From: Trichosphaerium sp. ATCC 40318
Taxonomy: Eukaryota > Discosea > Flabellinia > Trichosidae
Length of the DNA stretch: 64,000 nt
Assembly: GCA_038496445.1 (NCBI GenBank)
Contig: JALMLS010000336.1
Coordinates: 62,001 to 126,000 of the forward strand
Direction: 5' to 3'
Shown one piece after another: positions 45,843 to 57,629 of the stretch. The translations under genes were made by a program, and so were the position numbers. The notes below the pieces were generated by a model. That model did no database searches. It saw nothing but the letters and a program-made list of their open reading frames with translations, and had not been told where the DNA came from. Within the stretch, counting starts at the first letter, position 1. Every line of letters begins with the position of its first letter.

Positions 45843-47658
45843 ATGGAGAGCATCAAAGTGTTGACTCTTAATTGCTGGGGTGTACCCGATTTTGTGACGA
45901 AACGAAAGGTTCGCAAGGTTTAGTTCATCTGATGTAATATCGTGCAGGAGTTAGGTAAAAAGTACGCAGATGATAAAACGACGCGTATGACGAAGATTGC
46001 AGAGAGTTTGGGGTTAGTCTGACATTTTTACGCCAAAAACGCTAATTTTGCGCTAGAGAATATGACGTGGTAGGCTTAGAAGAGATTTGGATGACGTCTG
46101 ATGTACAACGAACTTTATTTAGTTTACCTTGGCGACTAACTCTACAAAGGCTAATTTGATACGCAAAATAGCACGTAAGCATGGGTTAAAGCACTCTCAC
46201 TTCTTTAACTCGCATGGGTTACTCGGTAGCGGTCTTCTAGTCCTCTCTAGGTACTATTTGCGTTGTTGAATAACTACGATCTGACGTTAAAACAGATTTC
46301 CTATCGTTGCGTCTAAGTTTCATCCTTTCTCTCTAAACGGGAGAATATTCCGTCTATTTAAGCATGGCGATTTATTTGCAGCTAAAGGAGTAGGTTAGTA
46401 CTATTATAATTCGTTTTAACGCTTTTCGTTATGACTTCTTTGAAAAAAAGTTGATTTTCGAATCGAGCTCTTCGCATTCACTTACTCGATGTATTTGATT
46501 AGGTATGACAGTGATATCTACGCCTTTTGGGAATCTCGATTTCTTGCTAACACATACGATACCTCAAGTACGTTTTCGGCCTTGAAGAGAGATTTTTTTG
46601 ATTTTCTTGAAACTTCACATTCTTATTTTTTTTTTGTTGTAGTACTGCACACATTATCCGTATTACCCATCACAGTTTACTGAGTATTACTTTCAACAAT
46701 TATTACAAACATGTGAGATTATGGATTTTGTTGAAGCTAATTGCAAGAGTGACGCTAATATATTTGTTGGGTAATGAGATTGTATTTTTTCTTATTTTTT
46801 TCTGACACATTGTGTCATTTGAGCCATCAAGTCATAATTTTTTGTTTTATGCAGGGATTTTAATATGGGACCAAATCACCAGTTCTATCACATGTTCAAA
46901 AAAGTTACTGGGTTTAAGGATTCTTGGATAACATGTCAAGGCGAAGATTTCGGCGAAACTTTTTGGTGCGTAGACTTTTTTTGAAATGATACGTTTTTGA
47001 CTTGTCTTTTAATTATTTTTTATTTAGGGATGGCGTTGGTGGTATGACAGGACGCATTGATTTTATGTTTCATAAAAACGGTAACAAAAGCAAGGTAATA
47101 GTTTGAGAAAGACTAGTTTTATCAACAGGTTTTTTCGCTAACAACCGAGCTAGATGAGCGCTCTTCAGCCTAAAGCTGGAAAAGTAGTGTTTGATTGGGC
47201 TATAGATAAAGCTAAAGGCAAAACTACAAAGTATTTATACTCTGATCACTATGGAGTGGAGATTGATTTCATTAAAGGCGACAAAGAGGTGCGAATTAAA
47301 TACTTTGCTTTAAGCCTTAAAAACGAAACTAAATGTTTGAAAAAAAAAGGAAGAGAGACAAGTTACAGTTACTGATGATGACCTTCGTGATACTATTGGT
47401 AAAGCTTGGGATGATATGAACCAAGGTATTAAGTGGACTTCAAAGAGGGCATTCAGGCATAGTATTGTAGCTTTTTTGATGGTTGTTTTTGCTGTCATTA
47501 TGTCGGAGTTTTTGTTTGATGGTATGAATCTTTTGGTTATTATGTTCACTATTATTGGTGCTATTGTTGGTGCTTATGCTTGTTGGAAATGGCATGTTGT
47601 AGGTATTTACATGAAACAAAGGAATAACTTGTATCAACGTATAAAGGAAATAAAATAA
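45843..47658 (+). CDS. Neutral sphingomyelinase (SMPD2/ISC1 type)
   Basis: Hydrolyses sphingomyelin or inositol-phosphosphingolipids to ceramide. Starts MESIKVLTLNCWGVPDFVTK, the L-N-x-W-G opening of DNase I-fold sphingomyelinases. Then come YDVVGLEEIWMTSDVQRTLF (catalytic Glu), the metal-site segment GDFNMGPNHQFYHMFKK, GRIDFMFHKNG and YLYSDHYGVEIDF, which carries the catalytic S-D-H triad segment. The C-terminus has two transmembrane helices (HSIVAFLMVVFAVIMSEFLF and LLVIMFTIIGAIVGAYACW), as in SMPD2, and ends QRIKEIK. The stop is at 47656-47658. Exons are short; the junctions between 46020 and 46700 are approximate. Confidence 0.85.
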
Positions 47659-47852
47659 ACCACCACAACGTAATTCTTTATCTGAACCAGAACATGTTTG
47701 GAAAACCAAGTACAAAGCTCTAAAAAACTAGAGACTGGAAAAACTGAATTTTTACGTTTGTGGTTGTACAAGAACTAGCTAAGTTGGTTTCGCGGCCCAA
47801 AGTGATCTTAACCGAAAAACTCCCAGTACACCCAATAGACGTGGCAGCGTTT

Positions 47853-48750
47853 ATGAGGTTGCATGCTGTACATGTATGCGTTATAGCGTTGCTATCCTTA
47901 GGAGAAAGGGTTTCTGGACAATTATTGGGTTGTAACTTCGAAACTACCTGTGACGCCTGTAGTAGCTCTAGTACATGTCAGTGGTGCCCTGTAGACAGGA
48001 GATGCCTTGAAAACTATCAGCAATGTAGGGAAGGTTCAAAAGTCTCTAATTGTACGATATTTACGCTGAGGAAAGCGTAATTAGCAGTTAAAGTAATTTA
48101 AATTAGGCTCGTGTATAGCTGCTACTGATTGCGTCTCTTGCGCTTCTCAAACCTCTCTAGAACGTTGCAAGTGGTGTGAGTACGTTTTGATCGTTATTTT
48201 GGGCATGAACTAATAGCGCACTTAGCGGTGATCAAACATGCACAGTTGAAGGGTACATACTCTCTGTTACCAAACTCAATGCTTTTAAAGCTCTTTCATT
48301 TTATTCGTTAAAATCAGCCAATTGACATGGTGTAGGGACTGTTCCAGCGCTGTAGATATACCAGTTACTGATATAAAAAGATGCGCTCCTGTTCTATCTA
48401 TTGGCGTAAAGATTGCTATTTCTTTAGCTGTAATAGCAGTTGCTATTATTATACTTGGACTGGCTGCTTTCTTTTTATGGCAGCCTCTTATAAATTACTG
48501 TAGAGGTGATACTAAAGCATATGGTATCCCAAGATCATCTTCCAATAATGGTGTTGATACAGGCTCAAGTGCTACAAGCTATATTCGTACGTCAGGGATT
48601 TTTTTGATCATCAAGTCAAGCGATTCTCAGAATTTTAATGTATTTGCTTTTCTTTTGTACAAAACGTCTTCTGGCTGGTGTGTTTATTAATACTTTTTGT
48701 ATGTAGCACCTGATATGGCAGATAATCCTAAAATGGTAGATGCTTCGTAA
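47853..48750 (+). CDS. Cys-rich (PSI/plexin-repeat-like) single-pass membrane protein
   Basis: First ATG MRLHAVHVCVIALLSLGERV forms a signal peptide ending VSG. Two or three Cys-rich units follow, e.g. CNFETTCDACSSSSTCQWCP with RRCLENYQQC, then TDCVSCASQTSLERCKWCE and CRDCSSAVDIP. The spacing C-x-x-C-x5-C-x-W-C is that of PSI domains. A transmembrane helix reads IAISLAVIAVAIIILGLAAF at about 48410-48475, followed by a short cytoplasmic tail ending PKMVDAS. Probably a plasma-membrane adhesion or receptor protein. The exon between 48180 and 48330 is uncertain. Confidence 0.55.
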
Positions 48751-49489
48751 GTATAAAAGGGTACCCTACTGTGTAAATTAAATAAATTACGTGTATTAAT
48801 GGTACAGTGCCTTTTAAAAAGTTTTGGGACAATAGAACAACCGAAAACTGTACGGACGCATGGGTTAATACCTCCACATAGTCCTAACAGCGTGATGTAA
48901 AAACAGAATAGTAAAGGTCATAGCTGCAAACGTTCAGATAATAAAGACAATTATTTCGGGCTTAGGAGTGTAAAATTCCATACCTCATGTGTTGGAGCGA
49001 GAATGTAAAAAAATTGAAAGCGTTTACATACTGTTAACCAAGCCCGAAAAATATGCGAGTTTTCTTTCTTCGCATATGATAGGAAACTCGCAAATTTTTG
49101 GGTATATCCGTAAAGCGAGAGTTTCAGTGGTTGCTAACCTTGTAACCTCTGAACAAGTCGTCATGGGTATCAATAGTTTGCTGTAGATTTTGATCTTACT
49201 ACTGTTGAACGAAGTTAAGACATCACGAAAGATGTTGCTAGTAACTGTAATAAATTACGTCATAATCACGAGTCATTGTAATTTTTACATATTATCTGAA
49301 TCGAATTTTATAGTACACGTGATTTACAAACATCCGTACCATTTTGGTGCGTGTATTAATATACTGTTGAGTATACATTATCAATACATATTAGTTGAAT
49401 ATCACAAAAAGTTGAGACCTATTTGTTGAACAGGTATTAGTTGTAGTTTTTTTAAAAAAGGCAACACCGCATTCGATAAACAACAGAAC
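48751..49489. other. Intergenic region
   Basis: No supported gene. One CACGTG lies near 49317. A near-perfect inverted repeat, GCGAGTTTTCTTTC / GATAGGAAACTCGC, lies at about 49051-49092 (stem roughly CGAGTTT/AAACTCG). Confidence 0.4.
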
Positions 49490-50349
49490 ATGCTAATTAC
49501 TAATAAAACCAAATACAACGCCTATGTTATACCTTGTTCTAGTAGCGAGTATTTCATTGCGGATATATTCCCTGACTCATCTGTAACAACCTTTTCGGTT
49601 GAAGAACTAAGAAAAATTGGCAATATTCCCAAAGAAATCAGGACGCTTAAAGATTTATGGATAGCAAATATTGCAGCAATGGCTGTACTTACTACCAGAG
49701 AGGTTATAAGAAGCAAGCTATTGATAGAAGCTGATAGGGTCGTAGGGTGGATAAAGAAGAATTCTATACCGATCAAACCACAACAGGTAAATAGCAATTA
49801 AACTTCAATATGTTACTGTTCTCTTTAGGCTGTAGATGTTTATGATACAGAGTTTTTTGAATACGTAACGATCAATGGTTGGAGAAAGTTATTAAACGCT
49901 AAATATATCACTTTGATGGTGTGTTGTAAAGGCAGAACAACAAGGTATCTTGCACTAGTTCGCAACATTTTACAATCCTTAACTTGCTTAGTTCAACTTG
50001 TGGTACAGATGATGCTATGGAAATTACAAACAAAGGTCTACAAAAGGCAGTATCCCCATGGAATCATGTTTGTATTCCAGAATTGTTCCGTACTGAGAAA
50101 AGGGAGGAGACTTCATTTGTAATAGATGAGTTGCATGACACAACAATTGAAAGCGCAATTAAACATGCTAGTGCAAATCAGAGTATAACAGACATGGTGT
50201 TTTTCCGTAATCGAACTGTTTTATATGGTCCTCCAAGTATTGTTATACCACGCAACAGTGCATATTTTTGTACAGGAACTAAGATTAAAACTCACAAGGA
50301 GATGGTACATAAAGTAAAAATGTATGAAAAAAGGCGATACAGGAGGTAG
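49490..50349 (+). CDS. Orphan protein, three exons
   Basis: Exons 49490-49785 approximately, 49830-49944 and 49992-50349 splice in frame to a soluble protein of about 255 residues. It starts MLITNKTKYNAYVIPCSSSE, includes FSVEELRKIGNIPKEIRTLK, YVTINGWRKLLNAKYITLM and VFFRNRTVLYGPPSIVIPRN, and ends YEKRRYRR. No signal peptide or membrane segment. I recognise no family. The last intron uses GTATCT...TTGCTTAG, and splicing is supported because both exons are otherwise closed by stops. Confidence 0.45.
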
Positions 50350-50829
50350 AAAATTGTGAGAATTGATTTACACCACAGAAGATTGTAAATAAACAACGAT
50401 TAGGTTAGCCTAGGAATCTTCTAAGTATTAAGTTACAGTTTGTTTAAGTACAGTGCAGGATTGTCATTCAAGATAAAATAAAGCAGTGGGAAAGAACTTT
50501 AAATATATTACTTTAAGAATTTGATCCTGAGTTACCAGCTATGCTGTAACAATTTTCAGATGTTTTAGTGAGTACATGCAAGCATCTTTTTTTTAAGGAA
50601 TAGTGTTTATTGTAACTTCTACACAGTATGCAACATACCTGTTTTTTTATGTCTTTACATGGTGCAACGTGGAAACTTACTTATCTGCTTTAAACCACGC
50701 AAAAAGTATAACAACGTACTCTATAACGCATTGAGGGGAACCTCACACGATGTTTATAATCTGTAAAATAAATAGTGTTTGACACGTGATAGAAAAACGC
50801 TTAAGTCAGGCAAAGTATTAGTTGCTGTA
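50350..50829. other. Intergenic region
   Basis: AT-rich spacer. A CACGTG palindrome lies at about 50782, some 45 bases before the next start codon. No other feature seen. Confidence 0.4.
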
Positions 50830-52863
50830 ATGAACAGCGCAATTCTTGCGCTGGTTCTTTGCGTTGTGGCTATAAGAGCTAGAGAGTTTCGTAAGACATC
50901 AATATCTATGTTTCATTGTTTAACACAGTATAATAGGGTGCGATGTTTATGTAGCTCATTTTGGGAACGATACCAATGTATTATAAGACAAAAATCAGGT
51001 TTTTTTTTCTTTATTCACGTGTTTATCGCAAGTGTAGGCAGATGGCTCAAAAGAACGTCCCTACAGAAGTATTGAAAGAGCAACAACACCTAAAAACACC
51101 ACAAACACAATGCTTGTCGTATGCGTAGGAGGTAATATTTAAACTCGTTTAGCTTTCACGTGAATTTATTAAATTGATTTTTAAAAAATATTTAGGGAAC
51201 ATAGTGTTCTGTGACACTGACCGTGTCACAATACAGTGGAACTATTTTGGTACCATCATATTCAAAGCGGAGTATTGGGATCCAAGTCAAACAGAGAGAC
51301 CTATTTTGACGCGCATGGTACTCAAATATTTCTTGATATATTCTGACTTTGACAAAGCAATTTAATGTATCTACACCAACATTCTATGTTGGCTTTATCG
51401 GTACTCTTTTAGTTTCCTTTGGCTGTTGGTGAATCGTTTTATAGGAATTGACCTTACAATGCAGCAGACCGACATAGTTCGATTGTCACTACCTTCACCA
51501 AGAAAATCACTAAGAAACCATGCTACTAACATACTTCTTCTGAATGTTACCTCTAAAGGTCTGATGACAGTTAATTTTTTGGGACGTATGGGTAGTATAT
51601 ATATTCACGATAGTATTATCAACCGCCTTACAGTGATAAGAGGAGGAATGAAATCAATTGTAAGGTTGTCAAGTAGTTTCATACAGTTTGCAGAACTTCA
51701 CGGTATGTTTTTTTCGTCATATCTTTCTAGTCTTATAGCTTACTTACACATTTTCAAGTACCAACTTATTATATCAAAAACAGCTATATCAGTGACATGC
51801 TGTGGTTAGGAATGGCTCAAAAAATTACTGTTACGAACAGTGTATTTAATCGTAAGCTTTCTGTGCATGGCGAGAAAATGACTATCAACTTGACCAACAA
51901 TACTTTTAACTCAGAGAAGGAATGGACTATTCTATATATAACAACTATAACAGGATCTGTATATTTGGAGAACAATACAATAAATCTCATAAAAGTAATG
52001 TTAACAAACACGTGAAAGAAAAATATTGAAAACCACTCTGTTTTGATGACTAACTTGTGTTTTAGCCTATTGAGACCTATAATCGTTATAGCTCTATCAT
52101 TGATGTCCAGTATTATAAGTTTAAACCAGGTAGAATCTCAGTAACATTGGAAAACCAAGATATTGACCCCAGGCTTCTCAGTGCGTTAAGATTACTAGTA
52201 TGTTGAATGTTTACAGCTGATACGAAACAGGCACTTGCTTACCTGGTTACAAACCTATGAATAGATTGGTAAGCTGTAAGCCATGTGGACTGGGAAAGAC
52301 GTCACAGGGTGGTAATGGCACTTGTTTTGATTGTCCTGCAGGTATCAAAGTGCGTACGTTAAGATTGAGCCTTAGTTTTTTTAAGGCACAGAAGGACGGC
52401 TCCATGCTAATTCAAGATGTATTCCATGCCAACTAAATGAATTTTCAGAACAGTAAGCGCTTTGGTTATCGTTTGTTCTGTTTGACAGCATAAAGGGGAA
52501 GTTATTGCAGGTCTTGTAAACTACCAAACAATTCTACACAATGTATAACTCCAGTAATAGAAAGTACGTAATTCTAAGAAGAAACTTTTATTAAAAAACT
52601 ACAGAACCCACGTGATTTATTGAAAGCTATTATTTTTTATTTTCAACATACTTACAGAATAAACCAAGAGGATGTATCACCATGGACTGTTTTTTATTTG
52701 TCCGTTTTGGGACCAATCGCCATAACAATTATTGTTGTTACATCAGGTACTCAGTACTATAAAAATATATGACTTTATTTCGCTTCTTATTTTTGTCTGT
52801 AGCATTATTATATGACTCCCATATTGCGAATATGAATGCCTTGAAAATCATGGAGTTGCAATA
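50830..52863 (+). CDS. Receptor-like membrane protein without kinase domain
   Basis: Signal peptide MNSAILALVLCVVAIRA. After a GTAAG intron: GSKERPYRSIERATTP, NIVFCDTDRVTIQWNYFG, then beta-helix-type strands (NILLLNVTSKGLMTVNFLG; DSIINRLTVIRGG; ITVTNSVFNRKLSVHGEKM; NLTNNTFNSEKEW; GSVYLENNTINLI). A Cys-rich module follows (CLPGYKPMNRLVSCKPCGLG, FDCPAG, IPCQLNEFSEQSCRSCKLP) resembling GCC2/GCC3 ephrin-receptor-like repeats. One transmembrane helix (YLSVLGPIAITIIVVTS) precedes a cytoplasmic tail of only about 20 residues (LLYDSHIANMNALKIMELQ). The ectodomain style resembles the tyrosine kinase at 578-4252, but no kinase is present. Some junctions between 51370 and 51450 are uncertain. Confidence 0.6.
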
Positions 52864-53046
52864 AAGTATTAATAAATCTTTGGTATGTTACTTAGTTCTT
52901 TAAGAAGGTTTTAAAGACGACGGGGTTCTTAGTATCCAAAATTCTTTTAGATTTTAGATAGCGCGGTGGAGAATCAGAAACTCAAAAGAAATTGTTATGT
53001 TTGTAAGTACAGACAACTTAGTGCAAGGAATAATATTAGCGTAATT

Positions 53047-53494
53047 TTATTCAGATACTGCAGGAGGTGTAACAAAACAGAATTTATGTCCTTCACTAGA
53101 ATAAAAGAACAAGTACGATATTTTAACTTTGCCATCATCAGATGACCACTGTGTTATCTCTCCTGTCTTTACTCCCAAGGTATGTAGTCTTGAATACTCT
53201 TTGTTAATATCGTCAGTTTTAAAGCTTAGATGTGAATACAGCTCTCCTGCTGGGTATGGTTTCGACCTTCCATGATTTTGAGTTACTTCAACCATAAAGC
53301 CTTTGTCGTTCATTGCAAGAACTTGTGTACATCCCTTACTCTTTCTTTCATGCTTTTGTACTACCTAACTCCATTTAGCTATTACTATACATGTTTCTAT
53401 AGGTAAGGTCGTGTACCTTGATGTTTAAAGTAGCTTCAAGAAAAGTAAGAAAACTGTCTAAGTCTACTGCTCTAAACACTGCGTGAGACAGCAT
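53047..53494 (-). CDS. VOC / glyoxalase-fold protein
   Basis: Two exons. Exon 1 encodes MLSHAVFRAVDLDSFLTFLE and ends TLNIK. After a GTACACG intron, exon 2 encodes VVQKHERKSKGCTQVLAMND, VTQNHGRSKPYPAGELYSHL, SFKTDDINKEYSRLHTLGV and YLFFYSSEGHKFCFV, ending PPAVSE. The pattern (H near the N-terminus, E in GFMVEV, H in SHLSF, ExH-like end) fits one betaalphabetabetabeta-type VOC protein similar to glyoxalase I. At roughly 115 residues it is a single-domain member. Metal ligands are only partly recognisable, so the substrate is unknown. Confidence 0.7.
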
Positions 53495-54382
53495 GTGATG
53501 TAGTTTATGAAGTGGTTATAAAGAAATAGATTGATTGGCATGTCGTAGGTTAAGCGAGTGATCGAATATTCTAGAAGAAATAGAAGGTTCTAGAAGCTTG
53601 TGAAACATTACGCCAAACTAAATATCACTTGATTGTGGTTGTTTGCTTTTTGCTCTAGTGATTGTTGCTACTAAATACAAGCGGATACAAGACAATGTTA
53701 TCTGCATTGGTATCAGTGCAAGCAATAAATGAACCTTTGAATTAGGCTGGAAACTGTTCTAGAGGCTCTGGTTTGCGTGTGGCTACTCGGTTACAAACTA
53801 CTAGTAGTTGAAAACAGTCAACATGCGTTGCCTAGGTAATATGTTCATAATCTTCTTCGAAAAAGAAACCTCTGTGTTTTGATACCTAAATTATCAAATA
53901 AGCTATAACCTTGCATAAGTACACAATGATTTATTGAGCAACTGCTGTAAAAAGGAAAGATTTGAAAAAGGTATCTGCGGGTTAGAACGATTGTTCAAAA
54001 GAATGACCAATTTACAGCAATCAGGTATAGAGACGGGTGATGATAGCTTTATGTGGAACACTGAAAGTGATAAAAACCGCCAGAAACAACAGAATGTAAT
54101 GCTTACTCACTACAGTGTAAAAGAATTACCTGTAAAACATGGTGGTGTTAGAGGAGAAGAATATGATCCCAGGCAGAAATAACTCGGTTTTAGTTTCAAT
54201 GAAATAGTTGATTGAAGTACACTATTAATCACCAGCAAGTTCTGGTTAAAACTATTTATAGCCACATATGTGCTCTGAAGCATACCCTGAATATGGGTTA
54301 AAATAACGTTTTTGAGATGTGCTAGAATTTTTTTGAAAGTGTGAACTGCATACAAAAATCGTCCCTAGGTATTATATTCGTT
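53495..54382. other. Intergenic region with one weak small open frame
   Basis: Mostly non-coding in appearance. An ATG at 54003 opens a 59-residue hydrophilic frame (MTNLQQSGIETGDDSFMWNT onward, ending GGVRGEEYDPRQK, stop 54182). Its codon pattern looks plausible and it could be the last exon of an unrecognised gene, but there is no further support. Confidence 0.3.
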
Positions 54383-55638
54383 ATGGAGGGTACCACCAAT
54401 GAGCACCCTCTCAAAGTAGTTCTAACAGGCCACGTTACCGTTGGTATGTTGAACTTTAATACCTACCCATTACAAAGTACTTACAGCGCCAAGGAAAGAC
54501 TAGTTTGTTGTATAGATTCGTTGATGGTACAAAACGCTCCACAATTGAAAATAACGCCTGCTGTAAGATCGGTTCTGGCCAGACCATACGCAAAGGGATA
54601 CAGTAGTAGAGCACGTATAAACGTTTAAAGATAAAATATTATCTAAATGTCCTCAAGACACCCTTTTTCAACAAAATGTGGGCGACCAGTAGTATTAGGT
54701 GCGTAATATAGGTGTATTAAAGGTAAAAAACCCATTTGTTGTTTAGAGTTAGCTGACACCCCTCCTCCGGGGAACTTTCCTAGAATACGGCCGCTGGGTT
54801 ATACTAACGCAGTACGTCACGTGATATTGTCTTTGCAACTTTTACACATTTTGTGCCAACTCCTAAACGCACAGTCTTTAAATTACCCACAGAATGAAAA
54901 GAGGAATAGATAAACACTTACTCGTGTGTTGCATTAGAGCCACCGAGAGTTATTCTTACTCCAAACCGATCCTGTTCTCTCTGTTTGTTGAACAAAGCCT
55001 TTCATCTTGAGGCTTTTTGTAAAAACAACTCAACTTGAGTCTACAAGGAATAATCTGATACTCTGTTTGTATTTAGCGTTCACTTAATCTAGTAGATATA
55101 GATATGTTGGTTTTGATTTAACTCCGTCATTTATTTAGGCTGTGATGGTACTCGTTTTTGATCTTACCAACAGACATAGTTTTGATGAGATTACAACTAC
55201 AGTTACGTTAGTGTTTTGTTCGTCATCTGATGCTATTATGTTTCAGTTTAGTCCTGAAATCAATTACCATACACCAGGTGTACCTGTTTTACTTGTTGGT
55301 AATAAGTTAGATATCAGAGATGATGAGAATGAAAAGCATATTTCTTTCCAACAAGGAAAACAATTAGCTTCTGCAATAGGTGTATGTCATCGCCCCTCTA
55401 TACAATGTTATACTACAATGTTAAATTAATTTCTAGGCACATAGTTATGCTGAAACAAGTGCAAAGGATAATTCAGGTGTCAATGATGGCACGTGACTTG
55501 TAAAACCAATTTTTTAATTTATTTTTTAACTTCAAACAAATAATTGACATTGTAGCTTTCTATGAAGCAACATTAATGGCTCTACAGTACAGACTTTCAA
55601 ACATTCCTAAGAGCTCTAATAGGTGCTATTTGATGTAA
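54383..55638 (+). CDS. Atypical Rho-like GTPase with altered switch II
   Basis: Starts MEGTTNEHPLKVVLTGHVTV. Splicing at GTATGT...GCCAAG gives the P-loop GHVTVGKT, then SLLYRFVDGTKRSTIENN. A later exon gives KCGRPVVLELADTPPPGNF and PRIRPLGYTNA, the counterpart of G-K-x-V-x-L-x-L-W-DTAGQ-E-D-x-D-R-L-RPLSY. The hydrolytic DTAGQ motif therefore reads DTPPPG. VMVLVFDLTNRHSFDEI, VLLVGNKLDIRDDENEK (NKxD-type G4, followed by the Rho-like region), AETSAKDNSGVNDAF (G5) and a CAAX end CYLM follow. The lack of Gln61 resembles GTPase-defective Rho proteins such as Rnd/RhoH. The exon covering switch I (about 54600-54700) is only partly resolved. Confidence 0.7.
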
Positions 55639-55880
55639 AAATGTAAAATAAACCGACTTTGTCATTTGTCCGTGGATTTGCGAGTTGCAACGTTCAGTGA
55701 ACGAGACCACTATGTTTTCAAAGTTGTCACTTCCTCCAGTGAAGAAGTGATTGTTCTTTGGTTTAACATATGTTTTACAATGCATACAATAATAGTATTA
55801 TTTGGTAAGAATGATCCACAGTGGGATATAGTAGTTCATGTGAAAATCGAAAGTCATTTTTTCAAATACTTAAACTATCA

Positions 55881-57629
55881 ATGCATCAACTCTTCATTTC
55901 ATTAGTCGTCTTGTATCTCATAATACAATCCATTTCCGCACAACCAAGTACGAATACCAGATTAATTTGACATTTTGAGTAACGTTATTTAATAGTGGAG
56001 GGATCTGTTGTATCTATATTTGCAGGATCGTCACCGACTTCAACAAACTTATTTCCAGAGTCAATGGTCACAGTGAACGACTCTGCCTTAGAATCTCAAT
56101 TTACAATTGGTTCTGCATTTACAACACAACTGGATGTATCATTTACAACAATATCGGTGTCCTATGTATTTACTGGAGCATCTTTCTTTGGAGAGTACTA
56201 CTTTATTGTAGATCTAGCACCCTACAACACAGCAGGTACATCAAAATTCACATCAAATGAAGTAACTGAAAAGACCTTATTCGAGTTTTTAGATGCTATA
56301 ATTGAATCAAATTCATTTCCACGAGGTGTAGCGTCATCAATGATAGTCTCATTTCCAAACTCAACATCAATACAGTAAGCTCATCCACGTATTTATTGTT
56401 CTGGTTTTAATGTGCCTTTAGAGTATACATACCCAGCAATGCGTACGTTGCTGGAACACATACTGTCGAAATTGATTTACCCGAACAGCCCACCATCATT
56501 GGTAAGTCCGTTGTTTATCTGAAATGTTTACATCTGAAGTTTACTGACACAAACCTAAAAATAGATGAAGGAACACTTGTAAATATCAGCTTTTCTGATC
56601 TGTTAACATCTGGTTACGAAAGCAGTATTACAACACCCTCAGTGAATGTACCTGTAAATTATACAAGCATAGAATCAAGTTTCCCACAACCCTCACAGCT
56701 AATTGTTGATGTTGACATTGATGGTAATGCAGTCACTGTTAGAATTGAGTCTACACTAGTCAATACTGGATTTCCTAAATTGTATGCCCGTGTCAATTGG
56801 GCTGAGTATAATCCATCGGGTACGTCCATTTACCACTTGTTTCAATTTAAAAATACATAAAAAATGGTGTTTACCAAAGTTCTAATACCTCTTTCTCAGC
56901 ATCTTCACTTGGTATTGTTACATTCCCTGTTCCAGTTGGTTTATCATTTCCAGACTCAACAACACTCATGTACGCCTTACATATACAACTTGAAAATACT
57001 GATATACCGCCACTACTAGGCTTGAAATAGATCCTTTTGACATTGTGACTGAAGATGATTTCAAAGCAGAAGTAATTCTAGCTCCTCCACCACCTACACC
57101 TCCGCCAACAACACCTCCTCCAACTACTCCACCAACAACAACTGCTCCAACTGCGCCACCAACAACTTTGCCGCCAACAACAGTTGCTCCAACAACTTTA
57201 CCTCCAACAACAGCCCCTCCAACTACACTTGCTCCAACTGCTCTACCAACCACTTTACCGCCAACAACTTTGTCACCTATTACCCTACCAACGACCTTAC
57301 CTCCTACGACTTTACCTCCGACAACCTTACCTACAACAAACCCACCTACTACTGATACACCTACAACAGCCTCCCCAAGATCAGCTATCCCTACAACTGC
57401 CATACCATCATTGCCATCAACTACTATACCTACAGAAGCACCAACAATGCATAATACACCTACGGCACCTACTCCTTCAGCAACGCCAACACAAAGCGTA
57501 CCATCAAGTTCTACAACACCAACATCGCCAACACCTTCTGTAGTTATATCACAAACCAGTGATTGTAGTTTAATATCAGGTGTACGATTGGTAATACCCT
57601 TGATTGTAATGTTATTGTTGCAACTGTAA
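55881..57629 (+). CDS. GPI-anchored Thr/Pro-rich surface glycoprotein
   Basis: Signal peptide MHQLFISLVVLYLIIQSISA. The ectodomain is beta-rich, with repeated SFPNSTS/VSFTTISVSYVFTG and VDVDIDGNAVTVRIEST-like strands, several N-glycosylation sequons, and at least four exons joined by GTACG-type introns. From about 57085 to 57540 there is a mucin-like Thr-Pro-rich stalk (PPTTLPPTTVAPTT repeats), likely O-glycosylated. The C-terminus (CSLISGVRLVIPLIVMLLLQ) is a hydrophobic tail with no cytoplasmic part, typical of a GPI-attachment signal. Role: cell-surface coat or adhesion, inferred. Confidence 0.65.
57085..57540 (+). repeat. ACAACT/CCTCCA tandem-like tract coding Thr-Pro stalk
   Basis: Low-complexity coding DNA made of CCNACAACT words. 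It opens long artefactual frames on the opposite strand (Val/Gly-rich), which are not genes. Confidence 0.7.

Noticed and set aside
51174-51365. Independent small gene at 51174-51365
   Set aside because: It is an exon of the receptor-like gene; the homologous decayed copy lies at about 59560-59740.
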